From: Serinus canaria
Taxonomy: Eukaryota; Chordata; Aves; Passeriformes; Fringillidae
Assembly: GCF_022539315.1 (NCBI RefSeq)
Contig: NC_066314.1
Coordinates: 41,353,180-41,417,179, forward strand
Direction: 5' to 3'
Length of the DNA stretch: 64,000 nt
How positions within the stretch are numbered: the stretch's first letter is position 1; the number at the start of each line of letters is the position of its first letter. The translations under genes and the position numbers were made by a program. The notes under the pieces were generated by a model. It saw only the letters and a program-made list of their open reading frames with translations, was not told the DNA's origin and ran no database searches. This document shows positions 37,541-50,368 of this stretch, in pieces.

Positions 37541-40500
37541 TGAGGACAAAAAGATATTGAAGGGTGTGTGTCAGTGATTGACAGTGTCAAGCCTCCTGCG
37601 TGAGGCTGAGAAGAAAATGGTGTAACTGGCTGTCCTGTCATCACTAGTTTTGGTTTCTGGTGATACTTAGCAAAAGGACAGGACTTGCTGTAAGCAGAAA
37701 AGAGCTTAACATTTAACAGATTGACAGACTATTATATTTAATAGACAGTGGAAGAGAAACCATGAACAGTAAGGAAGCTTTGGGAAAGAAGGTAAAGAGA
37801 AATCTTCAGAGATAAAAAAAAAAAGTCAAAGATTTTGATTCTCATCACAACCAATGATGACAAAGATTTTCTTGGCATGAATATCTCATTCATACAAAGA
37901 TTCTAAGAGATTCTTGCCCCTTTATTCTCACCCATTTCAATCCTTGTCTTTTATCTGCTTTTGGACACTACAGCCAAAGGTTTCTATCAATGAAAGCAGG
38001 GAAGGGAAAGTTGTCTGGCATGCCTCCTACTCAGTCTCTCAGAAAGCAGAGGTGAAAATACCAATAACAGAAGTTAGACTGGAAAGCATTCAAAGGTATT
38101 TAGCAAAATCAGCCAAGTGTAAACAATGGCAAAGCACTAACAAGGATAAATTGGCTAGAGGGGGCATTGCTGAGCAACCTCAGAAGGTGAACCAACTCCT
38201 CTACAGAGACTGACTAGGCAATACTCACCATTAACTAGTCATCATCAGTGGTGGCAGATTGAAAAGGTCCAGGAGAAGACAAGGACAACTTAGAACATGA
38301 ATGTCTGACTTAGATTATGGTACTGGGAAAGGCTTTGGCTTCTTCAGACAAGAGTGAAATTCTAAAGAAGAAGAGGCAGAGAATGCCTTTGTACACAGAT
38401 CAGCTAAACTAGTGAGGACAGCATTAAAATAAGACTAGTGGTTTCAAACAGCACCACATCATCAATGTTAGCAAGGCAAATTGGTAAACAGAACTAAGTA
38501 GGGGACATTTAAATACTTCTAATATGGTCATAGAAGACACAAAAAGGAGAATAGTAGGGTAATCTGAAATATCCTCAGTGTTCAAGCAGCACACTCAGTA
38601 AATTAGAAGGCTTTAAGATCTTGATACACTATTTATTTTCGTTATTATTTTCATAATTTGCACTTAAAGACATTTGATTTGGAAAAAGTACTTCCTGTAA
38701 AATCTAAAGCCTATGAGAGTATTAGTAAACAGTTGCAGAAGCACAGGGACACAGTCACCTCCACTTTGAAATGAGCAAGGTCTTTGGCATGGTTTTGGCT
38801 TTGAGCATGGCTGCAAATGCTTTTGATAACTTCAGAGTGGTGTCCATAGCCAAGCCACCCCAGTTCTGAATCCTGTAACAGACTGTTGTGGAATGGGCAA
38901 ACCCCCAGAGCATGGCCAGGACAACAGGCAAGGATCTCTTGGTGGAGGAAGTGATGAAAAGGAGGGGATTGCACACTTGCTTTTATGAAAAAAGGGAGAA
39001 AGAGACAGGCACAAGGACAGTGCTGAGGGAGGACTGTGGCTGCAGTCACTGGGGTGTAATATCACCGAGTAAACAACAATTCTGTTAAGACACACAGCTC
39101 AGTCTGGTTGCATCCAGTGCCATCAGACAACCCATTGGACGTGGGTGGGCATTGACAAGTTGAATTTCTGACAGCTGCCTGAGAATACTTTGATGGCATC
39201 CCTTGTGTGTGGACAGTGTGGCTCACAGTAATGGGATGTGGCAGACTTTGGTTATTAGGAGGAAGGGCCATGCAGCCCCTGTGTCCCAGGCTCTCTCAAG
39301 TCAGGCCTGGATTTTCCCTTTAGAGCCAAAGAGAGAAAAGGGAGTAGTGGGGAGAGGCAGAGGTGAAGAAGCTGAAGTCTCCTCCCTCTGCCAGGATATT
39401 ACTGCTTTTTGTGTCCTGGCTGCCAGACCCATTCAATTACTCATTTAGGAGGTGTCCCTGAAGAAAAGCTTGCGTGAGTCATCTTTTTCATCTTCAATAC
39501 CTTTTTGCCCCAGTATAAGAGTATTTACCTCTATGTGCTGACCACTACTCATTCTGCAAGAGTTCCACTGTCCTACTTGTCTGGAACCCACTCTGTGGAG
39601 AAGGTGGTAAGGGAAGGGTGGTAAGCCCATGCTGGGCTTCCAGTGGTCTCAGTCTGCAGGTGGTGAAGAAGGCTCATCCCTGGTGCTCTCAGCCTTTCTC
39701 ATGTCATCTCCACTGGTCCTACTGTCAAGTGGATGGATGGGGAGAGGAAAAATTAGGATTTTTAAAAAGTTGTCAGTATAAATGGGAAGTATGTTCTTGT
39801 GGGCAGTCCTGTTGCAAGCATGAAATCAGTTTGGGGTTTATGTCTTTGGTTTTCTAAAAAAGAAGTAATATTCCTTACTTCATCTGCACTTCCACTACAA
39901 AAAGATCACAGTCCTTACTGAATTTCAGAGACCAATGCACAAGAATTAAAGAGTAGAAAATCAAGGAGCAGGAAAATATTGTCAATTTTTATAAATGCCT
40001 AGACAATTGTAGTGTTTACAAGCAAAGGGGGGAAATGCATGTCATTGAAAATTCCCCGAAACCATTTAGAAGAACATACTTCAAGAATGATTTTAAGGAT
40101 GGTCGGTTTGGCCTTGGAAGAGTGGACTAAATTAGAAGATACTTTGGGTTTCCTTGCCCTTTTTTCTTTGATATCTGTTGTCCTATTCTAAAAAAAAAAA
40201 AAAAAAAAAGAACAAAACAAAGAAAACCAAAACATTTATCCTTATTTTAGCACTATTTTATTTGCACAATGCAAAAAAGCATTACCAGAGAACAGCTAAG
40301 AATACTGACTCCTTCCAGAAAGATCAAATCCTTGCACTAAAGCAACATGGAAAGAGGCAAAAGGGTAATGGTATCATTTAGTATTGAAACACACAACAAA
40401 ATAAAGAGTAGAGAAATTGGGAAGCAGTTATTATTTGCTATCAAAAATAACCAGAAAAAAGTATTATGAAACAAAGCTCTGGGTGTTGTTTGCATAACCA

Positions 40501-42620
40501 AAGCTGGCTGTCATGTTCAGGATTATTAAATGAGAAAAAGCTTTTAAGTGTATAATATCAACACACTTTTTAAACAAGTTCTTGCAGAACCTTTGATAAA
40601 GAAAGAAGTCAATAAGCTTGTATAAGCCTCTGGACATCTACAATTAGCTAAACCAAAGAAGATTAAACACCTAATGAGGGACAAAATATTGAAAGTATTT
40701 TTATGTGTTTGAAAATGAAATTTGCTTTTGTTTAATGTATACTTTTGATGCTAGACTATTACTGTTATCATATATCTAACACTTGCCCAAGAAGAAAATA
40801 TTTAAACAGAACAGCATTTACTGCCTCTGCAAATAAAATCTGAAGTAAGGAGTACATAAACTGAAAGGCATTTTTATTTGAAAATGACATTTTTCAACTT
40901 CTTTGGCTTTAAAAACTGAAGAAAACTGAAGACTTGCAACTTAAGTTTTATAGAAATATATGAAGTTAGAGCTTCATGTCCCTTATTTAATATGACAGTC
41001 TCTATCCTGACCTGCAGAAACCCTTTTTTAATTTCAAACTCATTCTTTGATTATTTGGTTCATTTGATTATTTGATGAGAGCAAACCCATCATTAAAATG
41101 GGAAATATAGTTTTGTGACTTGAATGAGGATCATGTAAAAAAGATCATTTTGTGATATTAAGCAAGGACAGATCTGGTTTTCAGCTGGGAAGGTCAGTCA
41201 CAAAGACTGTGAATCTCAGGTCTAAAACCTGGAAGGTTCTCCATTACATTTTTTGAAAATATGTCTCTATGGGACACAAGGGCATTTTTTAGCCTACAGC
41301 TAGCAGCTAACATATGGTAAGCCATATTAATTTTCTTCATAATGATGAAAAATGTATTAAAACAAGAAATATCAGAGGTGAAAAAGGCTTTTTATATATG
41401 CAGTTTATGTACATTGTAGAAAGGAGAGTGTTTATATTTTAAGAAAGAACTGGATTTAAATGAAAAATATTTTCTGGATGCAAGTCTGAACAGTGTTCAT
41501 AAAGATGTACTTTAAATAAGACCCTCAAACATAAATATTAATGCACTAAAATAATGTGTTGTCTACAACTCTGCCAAGGAATATTACCACGAGGGAAAGT
41601 AGATGGTTCTCCTTCTGCTGGGAAGAAACTAAATCAGAGCCCTCCAGATATGAACAATAAGAGAGACTTGAAGGCAGAATGACCTTGAAGCTCTGGTACA
41701 TGCAGCTGCTTTCTCATGTTGTGGTGCACACTGTAGAGCAAAGATGTTAGCTTGGAGTTCCATTCTCTGCCTCTTCCATGGTTTGTCTGGACTTCAGTAA
41801 TCTCCCCATACTGGGCACTTTGACTGGATTAAGTTATGGATCTTTAACATAAAACTTACAAGTCTTTTGGCTGGCTAGACAAATAGTGCAGGAAAATTAG
41901 CCTCTGAAATTAGATATTTAGGGTTAGGTATTTAAAGGTCAGCAATGTAAATACCTCCAGTTTAAGCTCTTTTGAGAAGAAAGAACAGGCCTACAATATC
42001 AGGCTTTTTCATACTTGTGAATGAGTATACATAAAGAATAATTTCAATTTAAAATGTGTTGAATGAAATTCTAATTACAATAACTACTGAGTACAGGGCA
42101 CTGTCACTGTCCTGAAGCAAAAAAATTCTGAAGTGCAAAACCCTAGACAGTATTTTTAAGTTAAATCCAACCAAAATTTGGCACAAGGATGAGTCCAGCA
42201 AATAATCTCCCCTCATATTGAACATGACTACCAAAGGAGAATGGGGTAACAAGAGTTGCTCATCTTAAAATATATTCTTGTTGAAAAGCCATTCCTGCTG
42301 ATTGACATCTGCTCCCCCTGCTTTGCCACTTACAGAGTAACTTTCTCTATTTAAACAATTTGATCTAAGAGAAGAACAACAAATGTTCAGTGAATTCCTT
42401 TTTCTGTCTATCGGTAATTTGATTTTAAAAAGGAAATAGGAAATAGAAAATACACACTTTTGTATAAAAGCAAAACACTGGTTCAGCCCCCACTTCATCT
42501 TTATTTACAAATTCCACAAACTGAAACATTCTCCCGCTGAAAAAAATTTAAAAACATTTGATATGTGTTTTCATAGATTTTTTTTTTTTATCTCTCTTTA
42601 CATTAGTATATTTGTGTGCA
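37541..42620. other. non-coding stretch with a moderately GC-richer part, no gene seen
   Basis: 38850-39760 is somewhat GC-richer than its surroundings and could be old repeat or LTR sequence, but I cannot match it to a family. Open frames there (up to 112 codons) overlap on both strands and have no domain. An uninterrupted run of twenty A lies at 40190-40209. The rest is plain AT-rich sequence. Confidence 0.35.
40190..40209 (+). repeat. A20 homopolymer
   Basis: Twenty A in a row followed by an A-rich, C-interrupted tail. It could mark the 3' end of a retrocopy, but the sequence before it has no coding resemblance and I see no target-site duplication. Confidence 0.9.
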
Positions 42621-42626
42621 GGTACC

Positions 42627-42750
42627 TAAAGACCTAAACAAAAAACAAATAAACAAACAAAAAACCACAAAAAAACCCAAAAAAACCAAAAAAAACCCAA
42701 CCAAACAAAAACATTTTAAAAAATAAATTAAAAAAAAGAAAAAACCCAAA
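42627..42750 (+). repeat. A/C low-complexity tract
   Basis: About 120 bases made almost only of A and C on the plus strand in an irregular AAAC/AAAAACC pattern, with a few T near the end. Simple-sequence DNA with no fixed period. Confidence 0.9.
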
Positions 42751-43765
42751 GCAATGCTGTCTAGAAAAGAAAATATCAACATTGATAATTAAATAATTTA
42801 TTAAAAGCTTTGGTTTAGAATGAAATGAAATTAATTGGAGTAGGAATCTGGAAAGCATCCCCTTATTGTTTTTATAAAATAAGATTTCCCATTCATTTTA
42901 ATAGGTTTCCTCTCACTGAATGCCTATCCCTGCATCCAATGCTTTTAGTTGGACAGAACAAATGACCTGGTCAATTTTGAAATACATTAGTGACTGCCAG
43001 ACTCTCATAACTGTAGAAAATTATATTTCTGTGCAGCTACTATGGAAATCAATGTACAATGTACATGGTTGAGCTCTCATCTGAGACCATCCCACACCTA
43101 CTGAGGCTAGAGACTGTCCTGAATTCATCAAGGGAGGTAATTAAATGTAGAGAAATCGCTACTCAAGTAGATATAGAACAGTTTCAAGCAATGTGCAATG
43201 ACTTTCAGAAGACTGTCAACATGATGCTTTAAAAAAATCTACCTGTGCTAATAAATAACACATTATTAAATTGTAATTAATTTGTTTTATAGCAAGTAGG
43301 TCTAACACTGAAAATTCTTCTTTGGTGGAAACTTGTTAAACTAAACCTAGGGACTTCATTGTAGATTTAGTTACATAAAGTTTACAACTTGTTTTGTTTA
43401 ATGTGATTTTAATGCAGCAGATCAAAAGTATTTTTACAGAAAAACTAAAGTGAAAATATCTCTAGTATTTGAAGAGTATAATTTTCATAGTTGTCTTACC
43501 TTTTGAACTTGTCATTCAGTACACAGCAATCTAAGCAATGAAGGATGTGCTCTCAGTCTTCCTCATTAAGTGACTTAAACACATCAATCCACCTTCTGGG
43601 CAATAACATGCTTTCTGTAAGGTGGGAGGCCAAATGGGAATGTACTAATTATTTTTCAGTATGTCTACTTTTATGTTTATTATTCAGAATAAAACTTCTT
43701 TTCACCATTGACTGGATACTAAGGGTGTTGGAAAGCTCAAGAACCTTGTAGATTAAAGGCTTTAT

Positions 43766-43810
43766 AACTTTGGAGGGGAGATAGCATATTGCTATCTCCC
43801 CTTCAAAGTT
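43766..43810. repeat. 21-bp-arm inverted repeat, 3-nt loop, one mismatch
   Basis: Left arm 43766-43786 and right arm 43790-43810 pair at 20 of 21 positions around the loop TAT. The core is GGGGAGATAGCA against TGCTATCTCCCC. A loop this short with such good pairing makes a near-palindrome. Confidence 0.94.
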
Positions 43811-44187
43811 GAGCATATTGTAGCTCAAACTTGTTATTAATTTTCCACAACTTTTCCTTCATCCTTGTCAGAGAGCAATAGTGCTGGCTTTGCATCACTC
43901 CAGCTGACCTTTTTCAGTGAAACCATTTAAGTGCTGCTGAAAAAAGTCTGAGGTTCTGATCTTTTCAGCTGTGGAATGGTGAGCTGGTCAAAGGCCAGCA
44001 ACTTGCTTTTGCACAGCCCTTTGATGTTAACTTGTGAAATCCCTCCAAATGTCTTTCTTGACTCACATCTTCTCCCTGTTTAGTTTTTGTGGAACCCTTT
44101 TTTGCTCTAAGCAAATGCAAGGAGCATTTTCCTAGCCACTTTGGTTTTATTTGTTTTTATATTTTCTCTCTGTACAATTTATAGCTT

Positions 44188-44239
44188 TCTTCTCCTACAT
44201 CATAGTGATTGATTGTTATCAATATGATGTAGAAGAAGA
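44188..44239. repeat. 17-bp-arm inverted repeat, 18-nt loop, one mismatch
   Basis: TCTTCTCCTACATCATA (44188-44204) pairs with TATGATGTAGAAGAAGA (44223-44239) at 16 of 17 positions. Confidence 0.9.
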
Positions 44240-45239
44240 TCCAATTGCTGGCCAAAGTTTTGCATGGGGTATTCTAACTTTGTCAGTCATTTTTCCTTTA
44301 GTCCTGAGATGCTGGTAATTCACTCTGCTAAGTTTTTGATGTCAGCCTTCATTGCACTGTTTCTCAACATTTTAAGAAGTAATTCTATTTTTCTTGGCCA
44401 GTCATACACACATGTACTGCTTCCCAGAAATTTTTAAATAACCAACTAACTCTTCCACTTCGCAATTGTCCTCCAAATTTTCTTTTGCCATATTAAAAGA
44501 AGAACGCTTCTTGCCAGCATGAATGCCAGAGGAGAAAAAATATATAGAGATGTAGAGACTATATTAAAAAAGCAGTAATGAGTTAAAGAAAATTCTGTTT
44601 ATAGTTGTGCCCAATTGTGGAGTACCATACTTGATAATTTAAAAATATTCTAAAAATTGGATAAGGGTACAGGAGCAAAACAAGAAAATGTTCTGATTCA
44701 GAAAATTGCTCTATATAAGAAGTTCAGTCTGTTCACATTTTTAAAAATTAGATGAAGCAATGACTTAATAAGACTTTCCTCACATGAAAGAAACTGCGGT
44801 ATATTCCAAGAAAGAATAAGGCTCAATTTTTTAGAAGCCAGTGTAATCTTAAAATGCTTCCATCTCTTGGAGTTTTTATTACCCAAATGGGGGGCCTTGA
44901 TTCATTTTACTCTGGATAAATGTCAGTTATTATACCTGTAATGGAGTTGTTATTTGTGCAGCCTGTAAGACTCATTGATCTGATAAATTTGTATAATTTA
45001 GTTAATTTTTTGTAGCCAAAGTAAACACTTCTGTAGGAAATGTGGAATGATGTCAAGTATTTATTTCTGATCACTGCATTCTTTTTGTCCCAATCCTTTC
45101 CAATGTGGCAAAATAGACAAGGTATCAGTCATTAATGCATCAGCCATTATGTTTTTCAACATTACCTTTCTTCTCTACTATGAGAAGCCATTTGATGCCT
45201 TAATTCTAAGAATATGGGTGGGCTTTTTTTTCCCCAAAG

Positions 45240-45374
45240 TGAAGCTATGTACTAATTTACAACAGGGCCTTTCTAAAGGAAAATCTGCATATTCTCACTC
45301 TGTAGAAACATGTGAGAGTTTATCCTCTGGAGAGAGGAATAACCTCCCTGTCATTAACCTACATGTGCCTCAGG
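45240..45374 (+). other. candidate coding exon, 135 nt, phase 1-1, unknown product
   Basis: Acceptor-like tract of T then CCCCAAAG ending at 45239, and donor CTCAGG then GTAAGAGC (intron from 45375). Only one frame is open; both others have early stops. Both boundaries fall in phase 1, so the exon is symmetrical. The peptide begins KLCTNLQQGLSKGKSAY, contains a second Cys, and ends INLHVPQ. No domain recognised. It may be a chance open segment. Confidence 0.18.
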
Positions 45375-45569
45375 GTAAGAGCACTGCCTATGGTAGCTCC
45401 TGAAGAGAAACTGATGTGGCAAAGTTTCAAACATTGATGCACCTTGGAATAGCTTGTTTGTCTGCTCATGTCTTTAATTTTATAATTTCAGGAATGTTTT
45501 CAAATGCATTTTTTTCACAAGCAGTAGGATGGCTACCACAATCCTATGAGTTTGGAGAGGGTATATAAT

Positions 45570-45614
45570 ATGAAAAAATATTTTTAATACCATGAGAGAA
45601 CAATATTTTTTCAT
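45570..45614. repeat. perfect 13-bp-arm inverted repeat, 19-nt loop
   Basis: ATGAAAAAATATT (45570-45582) and AATATTTTTTCAT (45602-45614) are exact reverse complements. The arms are AT-rich, so the chance expectation is higher than for the other inverted repeats. Confidence 0.85.
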
Positions 45615-47511
45615 GAGTCTGTACCAACTAATCTAAGGTGGCAGGTTTTTTTTGTGAAACAGAAAAGAAAAAGCAACTTTCTACTTATCCCATTTAATCC
45701 TCATATCCCCATTTAAACCTCACAAAATCAATGTAAAAGATGCAAGAACAAAATTTCCTCTTTGACCTCCTTTTGGTCCTATGGTGCTTCTGGTCTTAAT
45801 TTTTATTTGTTAATTCAAAATTTATGCTGATATATTGAAGTGTTTCAAGATATGTGAAGATGACATGAAACTACTACTATTAATAATAATAACTATTTCA
45901 CCTTGAAATCAAAATAGTGCAAAATTCCTTAATATTTTTAAAGGAAACAAAATTCCTTTTGTTTTTGAAAAATACATCCTGTTTAGGCAGCTGGATTATT
46001 CAATATTCATATATTGATATTAATTGAGATATTTTATCTCTCTGACTATTTAACTCCTTTAGATTTGTGATTTTTTTGAGCTACAGTACCTTACGTCCTT
46101 GTTTTATGGCTAAGCAATTTCCCTCAGTTTTTTTTCCCTTTCAAGTGACACAGGTACTACAGATTCAGGATGTTAAGTATATCTTTATTTTAAAAGGTTA
46201 GTTGGTATTTGCTCATAATTGTGCTTTTAGATAAAATTAAGGCCTTTACTTAAGTCTTTTATATAATTCATTTCAATATTTTTATGAATCATTTTTTATC
46301 TCTAAAATTATGAGCCTTGATGTAGATTTGTTTGAGAAAATTCTTATAGCCTAAGGGCATTAGAAGTTGAAAATTTCAAAAACATAATTTTTAGAACTGA
46401 TTTTAAAATTACACACTGATTTCACTATTTTCAGCATCCCACAGTAACACATTGTTATCCCTAATGTGTAGGGAAATTCAACAGTGCTGAGAAAGAATAA
46501 AGTAAAAGTCTAAGTTGGAAAAGCATATTTCTGTGACCTCTCTTCGGGTTAATTCTTGGTGTTATAAGGGCCTCTTGAATGCAAAAAGAGTTCCTGGAAA
46601 AATTCTGCAGATATTGCAGGAGTTAAAAGCTCATAGGTTTCTCTGTAAAATTTCTTTCTAGTTTGTGAAAAGGTAGGGGGGGGAAAGTTTTTTATCTTGA
46701 TGATTCAAGAGATGCATATATTTCACAGTCCATAGGTTTTGTGAAAGCTCCACTGAACAGATTTGGAAATGCATTTCACTAATATGCTTTTTCCTAATAA
46801 TTTCTGTAACACTACACCATGTAAGAAATATCTGTTTGTTACCTTTTTACACTCGATATGACTGTTTCGTTAGCATTTGAATTTCTATTTATATGCAAGG
46901 AAGGAAAGTAAATTGTGATTTTAACAATTGTTTCAAACCAGCAAAAGGGCTTTTGAAAGCCATGTAGAATATTTTTTCTGTAATCAAAAAGTTAGTCAAG
47001 GCAATCCAAGCCTAGCTTCTTTCATTACGCAGAAAAAGTATTTGTTATGCTCCTATGGACTATTTTAAAAATACTATTGTTGAAAATGACTTCTAATAAT
47101 GTTGTGTAAAACTTCACTTGACAAGTTGCATATTGTCTAATTTTTTCTTTACTTTTTAATTTACTTTTTTTTGCATTTAGGTAGCAATTTTGTTTTCAGA
47201 TGTTAGCTCTTTAATGTTAATTGTTTGAATGTTTACAAGGATCTAAGCTTCTTTGATGATGTAGTTTTTGAGCATTTCAAATGCAAATAGTCTAATACTG
47301 TTGGCACCTCTGTAAGCAGAATTTTTTCTAATATAGCAATGGGAAACCAACTGACCTTTAGATAACTGTAGCAAGGATCTTAATGGCTGAAGAGATAAGG
47401 GGTGCTCTTTAAGAGCCTCACTTAGGAATCTCAACTGCCAAATCTTGGTCCTGTGAATGAGTCAGGATACTCAACAATGCATAAATAAAAACAAATATCT
47501 TTTTTCTTTTC

Positions 47512-47528
47512 TTTTTTTTTTTTTTTTT
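47512..47528 (+). repeat. T17 homopolymer
   Basis: Seventeen T preceded by a TTTTTTCTTTTC lead-in. Low complexity, with no retroposon body identified. Confidence 0.88.
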
Positions 47529-48754
47529 GTCAGTAGAGGAGAAATGCCTGGATTAGACAGAATTGAAGGAAAGCTTGAAAAGAAATGACTGGTGCATTTG
47601 GGGACAATTTGTCACTTTAAAGGAGGCATGCTCATTCTGGCTTGTTTTTGAAGCCAGAGAGGGAGTTTAAAAAGACTTTGCTGCTGAGGTCCAATGAGAT
47701 AGTTGTGGGAAAGACTGATACCATAACATGGTTCACCTTCCTGTCCCATCCAGGAAAACTAGCTTTCAGCCCAGTCAGTATTCAAGGGAACAGCAAATAG
47801 TTCCTCTTATCAGTCCTCATCAAGTCATTCATTTTCTGGAGGGGCAGGAAAAGCACCAGCAACTGCCAACACTTTTGGGGCATCCTGGAGAGAAAATTAG
47901 CTCTCCAGGGTATAAATGCAAAATCTCAGACTCTTTCAACCAAATTAGGAGTTCAGACTGGCAAAGTAATGAACAGTTGCTTATGATTATGGATAACAAG
48001 GTGGTAATCTGTTTTATAGTACAGTGAATTCTCACCCCACATCTTTGTTAGACATTAGCTTTATTAGTATTTTAAATTCAAAATTTAACTGTTTTTCTTT
48101 CTCATTTTGATCAAAGGACATTAAAATATTTCTCTTTGCCAATAGTCCTGTGTCTGTATTCCCACACATATACAGAAGCAGTGTCATTACATTCCCGTTG
48201 AGCAATGCCCTTATTTACCACAGATACCATTAGCTGCATGTCTGCTGATGCATTTTTCAAACTCCTTCAGAAAGCATTTTTCAAACCTGTGAATTTAAAT
48301 CATTTTATGCTGTGCCAGCACTAATGCTTATTCCATCTGCTCCAATAGGTATCCCATTATTAGTATGGGAGCATCTGCTGCTAACAACTGCAGACATCAG
48401 CAAGGACAAATGTGAGGAAATTCTTCATGCTTCTTCAGTATAGGAACTTCATTTGAAAAGTTCTCAATTATTGGAGCAATTATATCAGTTTTCATGTTAG
48501 CTCAATCTCACTCAGCAAAGAAATTGTGTATTATACCTATTTTGACCTCATAAGGAAAACCTAATGGCATCTAATCTAATGTGTAGGAAGAGAAAATGCA
48601 AGTCTTATATGAAATCTACAGATGAAAATTCCATATATCTATGCTAAATAGTGATTTTTCATTTCAAAATTGACCTCATTTAAGGAAGAGTCACTTAAAG
48701 CATCATTAAAGTGTTTTAAGGATTTGGGGAGAGGGGGAAGAAAAAAACTCATAT

Positions 48755-48798
48755 CAACCAGAAATTAAATACTTTCCAACCAGAAATTAAATACTTTC
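48755..48798 (+). repeat. 22-bp perfect tandem duplication
   Basis: Two adjacent identical copies (48755-48776 and 48777-48798) that begin CAACCAGAAATTAAATAC. Their identity points to a recent event. Confidence 0.93.
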
Positions 48799-49721
48799 AA
48801 GTATTATTAATTTGCCAAATTTCCTCTTCCCATTTTTTCCTTTCCAGTTCAATCACATCCCCAAATTCCTCTCTATTGTTCTTTGATCTCTCTTCTATCA
48901 TTGATACTGCTTATGTCTTCTCTTTTTTAGTGTGCTTGCTTAAATTTATAGTAAGATAACCAAAGGCAGAATGTTTATGTTCTTTCTAAGCCCCTTTTCA
49001 TTAAATGTTCTCTGTACCTGCTGGCAATACTAGTACTTTTAGATGGAGAAATATTTTTAGTTAAGGTACTTTTCTCTCCTACACAACTAGATATACAAAC
49101 TTTATAGAAAATTTAGTGCTTTTTAAAAATTATTTGTTTCCAATATCTAAATGTACCTAACTGCCTGACTCTTACCCGGCTGTTGTCACTGCAGTTGCCT
49201 CTTGGCCTTACATAAATCTGTTTGAAATAGTATTTCTGTTATTCTCAAAACTTACTATTTTTGCCATTAGAATTCTCCCATGAATGAGTAGCATTATCAT
49301 GTTTTACAGCATCAGGAATAAGCTTACCGTACCTGTTTTGAATACCTTTCAAAATTTTGCTCCTAATTATTAAATAATGAATCTTACTACAGGTTTCCCA
49401 GATCCACTACTCTGCAAGTTATAACTGTAGCTCTTTTTAACTCATTTTCCCTCAGTTTCTTTATAATTGCTCCTCAAAGTTTCTCAGAAAGTTTTCTGTG
49501 CTTCACATCAAAGATTATCCAGTTTGTTAACATTATATGCTTGGGTATATCTTTAAAAATATTTACAACTTTGTCAAAGTGTATGTAACTAATCCTCCAA
49601 ATTTTAGGGCATTTCATTGGAACTTGGTTTTGGTAGAAATGTCTAAATGTCAGTTTTGTCCAAAAAAAGGCAAAACATACTTTGATATTCCTCGAAATAT
49701 CCAACTTTTCATCAAGAAAAT

Positions 49722-50363
49722 TGTCCTGGTTTAGGACAAAATTGGGAGAGAATCCCTAAAAAAGGGGCCCCTCCAGAAAGCAAACCCACACGGCCCCTCG
49801 CCTCAACCAGTTTGGGAAGAATTCCTCGGAGACAAGTGGAAAGAACCTGTTTATTTAACAGGCACAGCACCCCCAGCACACAAAATGAACAATACTGGAT
49901 GACACCACTCTGTCACTGCTCTGAAAAAGATGACAAATTCAGAAAGTCTCTCCTGGGGTGGTTGCTCTGTTATCAGTCCCTCCGGCGCTGGGGCAGCTGC
50001 TGCAACCTCAAGGTGCAAACTCTCTCTCGGTGTTTCCAGGTCCCAGAACGGAGCAGGTTCAAGTAGGTCCAAAAAGGAAAGGGGAAACAGTCCAGGAAGG
50101 AATTTGGACTGTTTAGCTAAATTAACTAATAAGAAGAAGCAGAAAGCAAGAGCAAGCAGAAGGAAAGCAGAAGGAAGAGCAAAGAGAAAAAAAAAGCAGG
50201 GCAAAAAGCAAAAGCAGCTCTATGTACTGTCCCGTCTCTGTGTCCTGCTGGCTGTGGGGGAGTGGCTGATAAGAGGCCCAAAACAAAACTTTCACTCTGC
50301 AGAGGCAGTCTTGATGGCACAGACCATAATATCCAGCATAAATCCTAATGTCACCCTAGGACA
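49722..50363 (-). mobile_element. solo LTR of an endogenous retrovirus (songbird type), minus orientation
   Basis: The element is bounded by TGTCCT at 49722 and AGGACA at 50363, inverted ends of the TG...CA kind. Flanks AAAAT (49717-49721) and AAAGT (50364-50368) agree at four of five bases, a good 5-base target duplication with one later change. Read on the minus strand it has LTR order: a U3-like part from 50363, a C/T-rich stretch, a polyadenylation signal AATAAA at 49855-49850 and about 130 bases of U5-like sequence ending AACCAGGACA. Five-base duplications fit ERVL-like or related groups. There is no internal gag, pol or env, so it is a solo LTR left by recombination. Open frames inside (for example 49930-50370) are chance. 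Confidence 0.78.
49850..49855 (-). promoter_or_regulatory. polyadenylation signal within the solo LTR
   Basis: AATAAA on the minus strand inside the LTR, about 130 bases before its right-hand (minus-strand) end. Its position is what marks the LTR orientation as minus. Confidence 0.5.
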
Positions 50364-50368
50364 AAAGT

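Larger units (their letters stand above)
42751..45239. other. AT-rich non-coding stretch, no gene seen
   Basis: No exon or named repeat. Two inverted repeats (43766 and 44188) are listed separately. Confidence 0.4.
45615..49721. other. AT-rich non-coding stretch, no gene seen
   Basis: No exon or named repeat. Contains a C/T-rich lead-in to a T17 run at 47512-47528 (followed by GTCAG, acceptor-like but without a supported exon), a 99-codon open frame at 47728-48027 without resemblance, and a 22-bp tandem duplication at 48755. Confidence 0.4.

Noticed and set aside
40190..40209. A20 run as the tail of a processed pseudogene
   Set aside because: No gene-like sequence precedes it and no target-site duplication is visible.
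21815..48798. Direct repeats as a CRISPR array
   Set aside because: Only two adjacent copies at each site, without spacers, in a vertebrate genome.
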